Made by a program: the position numbers and the translations under genes
In this document: positions 1 through 5,575 of the stretch, in pieces
Position numbering within the stretch: the first letter of the stretch is position 1
Layout of the letters: each line of letters opens with the position of its first letter
NCBI GenBank assembly: GCA_905212395.1
Contig: CAJMEI010000049.1
Span: 1 to 7,744, forward strand
Length of the DNA: 7,744 bases
Direction of reading: 5' to 3'
Source of the DNA: an uncultured Christensenella sp.
GTDB taxonomy: Bacteria; Bacillota; Clostridia; Christensenellales; Borkfalkiaceae
Notes under the pieces: model-generated
What the model saw: the letters and a program-made list of their open reading frames with translations, nothing else
Told to the model about the DNA's origin: nothing
Databases searched by the model: none

Positions 1-50
1 TGTTTTTAAATTTTAGTGTTTTTGAGAAATATCGTTTAAAAAATAGAAAA

Positions 51-557
51 TTACATTAATTTACATAGTAAACACGCTACGATACAAGAACAAAATGTTG
101 AAAATAAACAAATTAAAATCGGGGTAAAAAGTTTTTTGTTTTTACACCTAGCAAAATAAACGGCGGAAACGTAAAATATCGTTTCACTTGAACCATAAAT
201 ACAACAAGCTGTGCGTCCTACGTAACTATCCGCTCCGCAAGATGACAAAATATCCGATAAAATCGCTAAACTTCCACTGCCCGAAAACGGCTTTAAGATA
301 ATTAGGGGCGTTAATTTGCCGTCTATGCCTATTTTATTGAAAACGGGGGATAACAATTTAATTATTTTGTCCGATAGTCCGCTTACGGAAAAAAGTTCGG
401 TCATAATAAATATCGAACATAAATACGGGAAAAGCGAGTAAATTAGCGGTAGAGCCTTTTTAACTCCTTGCGTGAAAGTGTTGTAAACGTTAATTTTTTT
501 AAATATGCAAAAAACAATCAGCGCTAAAATTAGGATAGGTAAAATATAAGTAAACAT
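51..557 (-). CDS. spmB: Spore maturation protein B (SpmB), membrane protein
   Basis: SpmB works with SpmA during endospore formation. In Bacillus subtilis the pair is needed for proper core dehydration and heat resistance; the molecular activity is not settled, though both carry the membrane 'gate/nucleoside recognition' fold. The 168-residue product is close to the family length of about 178. It shows hydrophobic membrane segments near residues 3-19, 36-55 and 145-164, the family motif KPFSGSGSLAILSDI (89-103) and GSSETIFYVSAVYF (122-135). The start is the ATG three bases after the spmA stop codon, so the two are almost certainly co-transcribed. There is no clear Shine-Dalgarno sequence before it, so translation probably depends on coupling to spmA. 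The C-terminal 19 residues contain five cysteines (150, 156, 158, 162, 165), which is odd but not diagnostic. I see no hairpin terminator in the 50 bases beyond its stop. Identity is confident; the role in this organism is inferred. Confidence 0.9.
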   Translation of the reverse strand: MFTYILPILILALIVFCIFKKINVYNTFTQGVKKALPLIYSLFPYLCSIFIMTELFSVSGLSDKIIKLLSPVFNKIGIDGKLTPLIILKPFSGSGSLAILSDILSSCGADSYVGRTACCIYGSSETIFYVSAVYFARCKNKKLFTPILICLFSTFCSCIVACLLCKLM

Positions 558-560
558 AGG

Positions 561-1106
561 CTATTTTTTTATGAAGAGCTTAACTAAAATCACACCTATT
601 ACGGTAGAGAAGAGAGTGGTTATAATACTTGGCAGTAGTATATCGGACGGGGAAGAAGATAAATACTGGCTACGCAAACTTATTACGGAAGTTGGTATAA
701 TTTGCAGTCCCGTAGCGCATAGGGTAAATAACATACATTGCCCGAACGAGTTTCCGTCTTTATCAAAACTTTCGCACGCTTTAATTCCCGTAGGGGTGGC
801 AATACCGTTCATTCCGAGTAAATTTGCGGAAATATTTGCGGAAAGTAATTTTTCCTGTTCTTCGCTTGTGTTGCCGAATAAAAATCTTATAGGTTTTTTT
901 AGTATTTTAGAAAGTTTATCGTTTAGTTTGCTTTGTTCCATAAGTTCAAAAATCCCCAACCAAACGCTGTATACCGCAATCATTTTTAAGGAGAGCGAAA
1001 AAGCTTTTTCTCCGCCCGATAAAAGGGTAGGCAAAATTATTTCGGGATTTTTAAAAATTAAAACGACGAAAGAAGAAAATATAATTATTACAAAAATGCA
1101 ATTCAT
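561..1106 (-). CDS. spmA: Spore maturation protein A (SpmA), membrane protein
   Basis: This is the partner of SpmB, acting in the membrane during sporulation to lower spore core water content (role known from B. subtilis). The 181-residue product matches the family length of about 196. It has hydrophobic segments near residues 3-18, 38-56, 124-142 and 157-178. Family signatures visible are VYSVWLGIFELMEQSKL (45-61), NLLGMNGIATPTGIKA (95-110) and IIPTSVISLRSQY (136-148). In the second motif the usual GLGNAATP appears as GMNGIATP. The start is fixed by an in-frame TAG at 1118-1116, only two codons beyond the ATG's upstream neighbour. No Shine-Dalgarno sequence precedes the ATG, unlike the plus-strand genes here. 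In B. subtilis spmA follows dacB, but no dacB is present; instead the gene is divergent from metG. SpmA/B-like proteins also occur in non-sporulating bacteria, so sporulation is likely rather than proven. Confidence 0.9.
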   Translation of the reverse strand: MNCIFVIIIFSSFVVLIFKNPEIILPTLLSGGEKAFSLSLKMIAVYSVWLGIFELMEQSKLNDKLSKILKKPIRFLFGNTSEEQEKLLSANISANLLGMNGIATPTGIKACESFDKDGNSFGQCMLFTLCATGLQIIPTSVISLRSQYLSSSPSDILLPSIITTLFSTVIGVILVKLFIKK

Positions 1107-1120
1107 AGTTAAATACTATG
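1104..1120 (-). repeat. Inverted repeat over the spmA start codon
   Basis: CATAGT (1104-1109) and ACTATG (1115-1120) are perfect inverted repeats six bases long, separated by five bases. On the spmA transcript the initiator AUG would lie in the 3' arm of a short A+U-rich hairpin. It could lower translation or form a DNA operator, but arms of six bases can arise by chance in sequence this A+T rich. Confidence 0.25.
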
Positions 1121-1131
1121 CTAATATTTTC

Positions 1132-1160
1132 ATTTTATGTTTTACTTTTTTGTTATAATG
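1132..1160 (-). promoter_or_regulatory. Possible sigma-E-like promoter for spmAB
   Basis: Read on the minus strand, CATAAAAT (1139-1132) matches seven of eight positions of the sigma-E -10 consensus CATACAAT known from B. subtilis. The -35 position 14 bases upstream reads CATTATA (1160-1154), matching only about four of seven consensus positions. Initiation would fall near 1125, leaving a leader of about 20 bases. In B. subtilis the dacB-spmA-spmB operon is sigma-E controlled, which makes the match plausible. The sequence overlaps the metG -10 element on the other strand. This is a weak prediction by eye. Confidence 0.2.
1151..1159 (+). promoter_or_regulatory. Extended -10 promoter for the metG operon
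   Basis: TGTTATAAT is a perfect extended -10 element (TG, one base, then consensus TATAAT at 1154-1159). No good -35 hexamer sits 16-18 bases upstream, which is common for extended -10 promoters. Transcription would begin near 1166 and give a leader of about 35 bases. That is far too short for the T-box riboswitch that controls many Firmicutes aminoacyl-tRNA synthetase genes. Confidence 0.6.
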
Positions 1161-1199
1161 TAATATAATATAACTAATTACGGAAATAAGGAAGTTATT

Positions 1200-3155
1200 A
1201 TGGATAAATTTTACATTACCACACCTATTTATTATCCTAGCGGAAACTGGCACATAGGACATTGCTATACCACCGTCGTATGCGACGCGTTTGCTCGTTT
1301 TAACAGAATGCTCGGAAAGGACGTTTACTTTTTAACGGGGACGGACGAACACGGTCAAAAAATAGAGAAAAAAGCTACTGAAAAAGGGCTCACGCCTATG
1401 GAATTTATAAATCCGCTTGTTGACGAATTAAAACAAATATGGTCGTTGCTCGATATTTCTTATAACAGATTTATAAGAACTACCGATGCCGATCACGTTG
1501 CTTGTGTGCAAAAAATATTTGAAAAATTATACGAAAAAGGCGAAATATACAAATCCGAATACGAAGGTTGGTATTGCGCTCCTTGCGAATCGTTTTGGAC
1601 GGACACTCAACTAGTAGACGGGAAATGTCCCGATTGCGGAAGAGAAGTTCAAAGGGAAAAAGAAGAGAGTTATTTTTTCCGTTTAAGTAAATATGCGGAC
1701 AAAATAATCGACCATTATCAAAAAAATCCCGAATTTTTACAACCGAAATCCCGCGTAAACGAAATGGTAAACAATTTTATCAAAAGCGAACAAGGTCTTC
1801 AAGACTTATGCGTTTCGAGAACGACTATAAAATGGGGGATACCCGTTACGTTCGATAAAAAGCATACCGTTTACGTTTGGGTAGACGCGTTAAGCAATTA
1901 TATAACCGCGCTCGGATATTTAACCGACCACGACGAATTATACAAAAAATATTGGCCTTGCGACTTACACATGGTCGGAAAGGAAATAGTACGTTTCCAC
2001 GCTATAATTTGGCCCGCTATTTTAATGGCTTTGGGCGAAGAATTGCCTAAACAAGTTTACGGACACGGTTGGCTATTAATAGGCGGGGACAAGCTTTCTA
2101 AAAGTAAGCAAGATAAAGTCGGTTCGGAACTTACCGACCCATTAAAACTCGTACAAAGGTACGGTTCGGACGCGGTAAGATATTTCTTATTAAGGGAAAT
2201 TCCGTTCGGCAACGACGGAGTGTATACGAATGATAGTTTACTTTCCAGAATTAATTCAGATTTAGCTAACGTTTACGGAAACTTGGTTTCCCGTACGACA
2301 GCTATGATAGAAAAATATTTTGGCGGGATAATTCCTACGCCGTCCGATGAAGAAGAATTGGATAAAGAATTAAAAACGCAAGCAGTGGAATGTTTAGACA
2401 AAATAAAAGTTAAAATGAAAGAAATAAACGTTCCGGACGCGCTTGCTGAAATATTTAAAGTTTTAAATAGGGCAAATAAGTATATAGACGAAACGACGCC
2501 TTGGATACTTGCAAAAGACGAATCTAAGAAAAACAGGCTTGCTACGGTACTATATAATCTTGCAGAAACTATAAGAATTTGTTCCATACTTTTAAAACCG
2601 TATATTACCGTAATGCCTAATAAGGCGCTTGACATGTTAGGAATAAACGGCAAGGAGATAAACGATTTTTCGTCTTGTACGACGTTTGGAATACTAAAAA
2701 GCGGAGTAAAAGTAACAACGGGGGTATTGTTCCCGAGAATAGACGTAGAAAAGGAAACGAAGGAAATGAGTGAAATAGCATCGCAAATAAAAGAAAAGAC
2801 AGAAGTAAAACAAGAAGTAAAAGAAGAGATAGAACAAATTACCATTGACGATTTTATGAAAACTTCTTTAAAAGTAGCAACCGTAAAGAAATGCGAAAAA
2901 GTAGAGAAGAGTAAAAAACTATTAAAATTCTTGTTAGAAGTCGGTTCGGAAGAAAGACAAGTAGTAAGCGGAATAGCCGCGTATTACACTCCCGAAGAAT
3001 TAGTAGGTAAAAAGGTTGTTTTAGTATACAACTTAAAGCCTGCAAAACTTTGCGGAATAGAAAGTCAAGGTATGCTTTTATGCGCCGAAAAGGACGGAAA
3101 AGTTTGTTTAATTTCTCCCGAAAAAGACATGCCTTCGGGAAGTACGGTTAGATGA
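1200..3155 (+). CDS. metG: Methionyl-tRNA synthetase
   Basis: This class I synthetase attaches methionine to initiator and elongator tRNA-Met in the cytoplasm, using ATP. The 651-residue protein begins with the Rossmann catalytic domain and has the HIGH signature at 18-21. Two zinc-binding CxxC pairs follow (C126/C129 and C143/C146) in the connective peptide. The second signature is KLSKS at 298-302, a leucine variant of KMSKS. The anticodon-binding helical domain spans about 345-510. A charged linker of Lys and Glu repeats (about 516-547) leads to a C-terminal OB-fold tRNA-binding domain (about 550-651) that ends in the typical GSTVR. The start ATG has a good ribosome site, AAGGA at 1188-1192, seven bases upstream. 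It is the first gene of the operon, and its TGA overlaps the tatD ATG in ATGA. All key residues are present and the protein looks intact. Confidence 0.97.
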   Translation: MDKFYITTPIYYPSGNWHIGHCYTTVVCDAFARFNRMLGKDVYFLTGTDEHGQKIEKKATEKGLTPMEFINPLVDELKQIWSLLDISYNRFIRTTDADHVACVQKIFEKLYEKGEIYKSEYEGWYCAPCESFWTDTQLVDGKCPDCGREVQREKEESYFFRLSKYADKIIDHYQKNPEFLQPKSRVNEMVNNFIKSEQGLQDLCVSRTTIKWGIPVTFDKKHTVYVWVDALSNYITALGYLTDHDELYKKYWPCDLHMVGKEIVRFHAIIWPAILMALGEELPKQVYGHGWLLIGGDKLSKSKQDKVGSELTDPLKLVQRYGSDAVRYFLLREIPFGNDGVYTNDSLLSRINSDLANVYGNLVSRTTAMIEKYFGGIIPTPSDEEELDKELKTQAVECLDKIKVKMKEINVPDALAEIFKVLNRANKYIDETTPWILAKDESKKNRLATVLYNLAETIRICSILLKPYITVMPNKALDMLGINGKEINDFSSCTTFGILKSGVKVTTGVLFPRIDVEKETKEMSEIASQIKEKTEVKQEVKEEIEQITIDDFMKTSLKVATVKKCEKVEKSKKLLKFLLEVGSEERQVVSGIAAYYTPEELVGKKVVLVYNLKPAKLCGIESQGMLLCAEKDGKVCLISPEKDMPSGSTVR

Positions 3156-3904
3156 AATTCGTAGATTGCCACGCGCATTTAACCGATAATCGGTTTAATT
3201 TAAAAAATTATCGTTTTGATGGATTCGCAGTTGTAAACAGCGGTTACGACCGCGAATCTTCTTTTTGCGCAAAAAAAATATCGGAAATTTATCCGTCTTT
3301 TTATTTTACTTGCGGAATTCAACCCGAAGAAATACGTGAAGGGTGGCAAGATTTTATAAAAGAATTGCCAAATTTAGCGCAAGATAAAAAATGCGTTGCG
3401 ATAGGCGAGTGCGGGTTGGATTACCATTACACAAAGGATAATAAAGACTTACAAAAGCAAGTTTTTATAGAACAAATGAAACTTGCCAACCAACTAAAAA
3501 AACCTGTCGTAATACATTCTAGAGATTGCTGTCAAGATACTTTTGACGTTATTAAAGAACATATAGACCTACTTAGCAACGGTTTTTTATTGCATTGCTA
3601 TTCTTATAGTAAAGAGCTTGCCGTTGAATTTGCAAAGTTAGGGGCGTATTTTTCGTTCGGCGGAGTAATTACTTTTAAAAACGCGAAAAAAGAAGAAATT
3701 TTAAAAGCGATTCCGTTAGATAGGGTATTAAGCGAAACGGATAGCCCTTATATGTCGCCCGAACCTTTAAGGGGTACGTTAAACACGCCTTTAAACGTGC
3801 CGATAATAGTTAAAAAAATGGCTTTGATATATGATAAATCAGAAGAAGAAATGAAAAACATTTTGTACGAAAACGCGTGTCGTTTTTATAGAATAAAGTT
3901 TTAG
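3152..3904 (+). CDS. tatD: TatD-family metal-dependent hydrolase (DNase)
   Basis: TatD proteins are cytoplasmic metal-dependent nucleases with a TIM-barrel fold, linked in E. coli and yeast to 3'-5' DNA or RNA degradation and repair; the exact role in Firmicutes (YabD) is uncertain. The 250-residue protein is of normal family length and keeps the metal-binding set: H7 and H9 in DCHAH, E86 in GECGLDYHY, H122 in VIHSRD, H148 in LHCYS and D197 in SETDSPY. The family's usual GxHP segment reads GIQPEE (55-60), with Gln replacing the His. The start overlaps the metG stop by four bases, and only a weak GGGA (3137-3140) lies upstream, so translation is probably coupled. It is followed after nine bases by rsmA. 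The metG-tatD-rsmA order is classic for Firmicutes and supports the family call. Confidence 0.92.
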   Translation: MKFVDCHAHLTDNRFNLKNYRFDGFAVVNSGYDRESSFCAKKISEIYPSFYFTCGIQPEEIREGWQDFIKELPNLAQDKKCVAIGECGLDYHYTKDNKDLQKQVFIEQMKLANQLKKPVVIHSRDCCQDTFDVIKEHIDLLSNGFLLHCYSYSKELAVEFAKLGAYFSFGGVITFKNAKKEEILKAIPLDRVLSETDSPYMSPEPLRGTLNTPLNVPIIVKKMALIYDKSEEEMKNILYENACRFYRIKF

Positions 3905-3913
3905 GGATAAAAA

Positions 3914-4750
3914 ATGGACGTAAAAAAAATATTAAACGAAAACGATTTTAAATTTAAAAAAAATTTCGGTCAAAACTTTTTAACCGATAAAACTTTGCTC
4001 GAAAATATCGTAATAGGCGCGGGAGTGGATAAAAAAGATACCGTTTTAGAAATAGGCGTCGGCGCGGGAACGCTTACCTACGAGTTGAGTAAAAAGGCTA
4101 ATAAAGTTATAGGGTATGAAATAGATAAAACTTTAAGTTCCGTTTTAGATAAAACTCTTGCCGATTGTTTTAACGTGGAAATAGTTTTTGCCGACGCTTT
4201 AAAAACGCCTATCGAAAAGATAGAAAAAAAACTCGGCGGAAAGTATAGGCTGGTATCGAATCTTCCGTATTATATAACTACTCCTTTAATTATGAAATTT
4301 ATACAAGAAGCCGAAAACTGCGTAAGCATTACCGCAATGGTACAAAAAGAAGTTGCGCTTCGTTTATGCGCAGGGGAAGGGAGTAGCGAATACGGGGCGA
4401 TAACCGCGGGGATAGACGTAGTAGGCGACAGTAAAATAATCGCTTTTGTAGATAGAACAATGTTTACTCCTATGCCGAAAGTAGATTCGGCAGTCGTAAA
4501 TATTTCGATAAATAAAAACAAGTATTCTGTATTGAGCATGAAAAAATATAGGGACGTAGTAAGATGCGCTTTTTCGTCTAGAAGAAAGACTTTCGTAAAT
4601 AATTTAATGAATAGTTTTTCTTTACCGAGAGAAAACGCCGAAAACGTTTTAAAAAGTTTTGGAATAGACGTAAAAGCTAGGGGAGAAACGCTTTCTACGG
4701 AGCAATTCGTAAAATTGGCTAACTATCTTGAAGAAAAAGGCTTACCATGA
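3914..4750 (+). CDS. rsmA: 16S rRNA dimethyladenosine transferase RsmA (KsgA)
   Basis: RsmA transfers four methyl groups from S-adenosylmethionine to two adjacent adenines near the 3' end of 16S rRNA (A1518 and A1519 in E. coli numbering), a late step of 30S subunit maturation. Loss gives kasugamycin resistance. The 278-residue protein has the N-terminal KKNFGQNFL (15-23), SAM motif I VLEIGVGAGTLT (44-55), the ribose-binding acid E69 in YEID, the adenine-binding acid D94 in FADAL, and the catalytic NLPYY (116-120). The C-terminal region has FTPMPKVDSAVV (184-195) and the basic AFSSRRKTFVNNL (219-231). AGGGA at 3903-3907 overlaps the tatD stop and sits six bases before the ATG, supporting this start. 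The gene overlaps the next by ATGA. The ribonuclease M5 gene that often precedes it is absent. Erm-type rRNA methylases are related, but this gene order and length fit RsmA. Confidence 0.96.
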   Translation: MDVKKILNENDFKFKKNFGQNFLTDKTLLENIVIGAGVDKKDTVLEIGVGAGTLTYELSKKANKVIGYEIDKTLSSVLDKTLADCFNVEIVFADALKTPIEKIEKKLGGKYRLVSNLPYYITTPLIMKFIQEAENCVSITAMVQKEVALRLCAGEGSSEYGAITAGIDVVGDSKIIAFVDRTMFTPMPKVDSAVVNISINKNKYSVLSMKKYRDVVRCAFSSRRKTFVNNLMNSFSLPRENAENVLKSFGIDVKARGETLSTEQFVKLANYLEEKGLP

Positions 4751-5436
4751 AAACTAAAATTTTTAAAATAGATTCGATTCCCGTTTGCTTATTCGGAGAA
4801 AATAAAGATAATTTATTTATTGCCGTTCACGGTTTTTTTTCTAATAAGCAGGACGAAATAATTAGGGAATTTGCCAATATCGTAACTAAAAAAGGGTATT
4901 CGGTTTTATCGTTCGATTTAGCTTCTTTTGGGGAAAGAACGGGAGAAAAATGCACTATAAGTCGGGCTATAAGCGATTTAACGCTGGTTTTAGATTACGC
5001 TAAAAGAGAATTTATAAACGTAAACGTATTTGCCGTAAGCTACGGCGCGTATGTAGCTATGCAAGTATTTAAACAAAAGACTGATAAATTTATAATGCTG
5101 TCGCCTATTGTAAATATGCTTAAATTAACCTACGATTTAATGATGCAAAACGGCGTTACGGAGCAAGAATTAATTAACGAAAAAGAAATAGTAAAAAATT
5201 ATCAAGCATTTTATTTAGAAGATATAAAATTTGCTCAAAAAAATCCTAGCGGAGAAATAAAAGGTAACGGATATGTAATTTACGGCAATAACGATACGTT
5301 ACAAAGTTTTTCTTTAATTAAAGATTTTTCCGATAAGAACAACTGCGAATTGTTCGTACTGCAAAACGGGGAACACTTTTTTCACACGAAAGAGCAATTA
5401 GATTTTTTTAAAAACGCAATAAATAAAATCGTTTAA
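4747..5436 (+). CDS. Alpha/beta hydrolase of unknown substrate
   Basis: This is a small, single-domain cytoplasmic alpha/beta hydrolase (229 residues), probably a serine esterase or peptidase-like enzyme of the S9/dienelactone hydrolase type. The substrate cannot be named. Visible features are an oxyanion-loop HGF (28-30) after strand LFIAV, a DLASFGERTG segment (57-66) resembling the D-x-x-G-x-G-E-R stretch of related hydrolases, the nucleophile elbow AVSYGAY (S98), and candidate acid D183 in YGNNDTL. The candidate histidine is H210 in NGEHFFHT, with H213 a less likely alternative. The first small residue of the usual GxSxG is Ala96. There is no signal peptide or membrane segment. Its ATG overlaps the rsmA stop, and AAGG (4737-4740) lies six bases upstream, so it is translated with the housekeeping operon and appears to be its last gene. 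No convincing terminator follows. Confidence 0.85.
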   Translation: MKTKIFKIDSIPVCLFGENKDNLFIAVHGFFSNKQDEIIREFANIVTKKGYSVLSFDLASFGERTGEKCTISRAISDLTLVLDYAKREFINVNVFAVSYGAYVAMQVFKQKTDKFIMLSPIVNMLKLTYDLMMQNGVTEQELINEKEIVKNYQAFYLEDIKFAQKNPSGEIKGNGYVIYGNNDTLQSFSLIKDFSDKNNCELFVLQNGEHFFHTKEQLDFFKNAINKIV

Positions 5437-5458
5437 CTTACTTTTAAAAAAGAAAATT

Positions 5459-5497
5459 GTACATACAACTTAGATTACAAAAAGAGAAAAGTACATA
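5459..5497 (+). repeat. Direct repeats GTACATA, 32 bp apart
   Basis: GTACATA occurs at 5459-5465 and 5491-5497, a start-to-start distance of 32 bp or about three helical turns, so both copies would face the same side of the DNA. Each is preceded by an A-rich stretch. The first copy lies inside a short palindrome, TTGTACATACAA (5457-5468). They could be half-sites for a regulator of the downstream galactosidase, although a repeated heptamer in A+T-rich DNA may be chance. Confidence 0.3.
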
Positions 5498-5515
5498 TTT
5501 TAAAGTTAAATATGT
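5493..5515. repeat. Perfect 8-bp inverted repeat upstream of the galactosidase promoter
   Basis: ACATATTT (5493-5500) and AAATATGT (5508-5515) are perfect inverted repeats separated by seven bases. The element ends two bases before the -35 hexamer of the galactosidase promoter, a usual place for an activator or repressor site. It is unlikely to be a terminator because no T-run follows either arm in the transcribed direction. Which regulator family would bind cannot be told from the sequence. Confidence 0.4.
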
Positions 5516-5517
5516 CA

Positions 5518-5546
5518 TTGATAGATTTTATATTATGTGTTAAAAT
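5518..5546 (+). promoter_or_regulatory. Sigma-A promoter for the alpha-galactosidase gene
   Basis: The -35 hexamer TTGATA (5518-5523) and -10 hexamer TAAAAT (5541-5546) each differ from consensus at one position. They are separated by the ideal 17 bases, and a TG at 5538-5539 adds an extended -10. Transcription should start near 5553, giving a leader of about 20-25 bases that ends in a good ribosome site, GGAG (5564-5567), eight bases before the ATG. This is a strong promoter that separates the galactosidase from the operon upstream. Confidence 0.75.
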
Positions 5547-5575
5547 ATATTTACGTTTGTTTTGGAGAAAAGTAA

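Noticed and set aside
1..50. Terminator or partial gene beyond spmB
   Set aside because: The stretch is A+T rich with no hairpin, start codon with ribosome site, or recognisable peptide that can be supported.
571..1158. Long open frame on the plus strand opposite spmA, 195 codons
   Set aside because: It is antisense to spmA, whose family motifs are unmistakable; the plus-strand translation shows no recognisable domain.
1107..1199. T-box riboswitch before metG
   Set aside because: The leader from the predicted start is only about 35 bases; there is no room for a specifier stem and antiterminator, and no T-box sequence is visible.
2745..2840. Lys/Glu-rich repetitive stretch in metG as a separate repeat element
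   Set aside because: It is the low-complexity linker between the anticodon-binding domain and the C-terminal tRNA-binding domain, common in bacterial MetRS.
2273..2845. Open frame on the minus strand within metG, 190 codons
   Set aside because: It lies opposite the conserved anticodon-binding domain of metG and its translation is Ser/Ile-rich with no family features, as expected for an antisense shadow.
3181..3195. Palindrome AACCGAT-A-ATCGGTT inside tatD
   Set aside because: Arms of seven bases with a one-base spacer are expected about once in two windows of this size by chance, and it lies in coding sequence for ordinary residues.
5437..5456. Terminator after the alpha/beta hydrolase
   Set aside because: The only pairing is a short A/T-only CTTTT/AAAAG with a two-base loop; there is no G+C stem or T-run.
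5545..5566. CcpA cre site downstream of the galactosidase -10
   Set aside because: Around the central CG at 5554-5555 the flanks miss the conserved TG and the 3' C of the cre consensus on the best strand.
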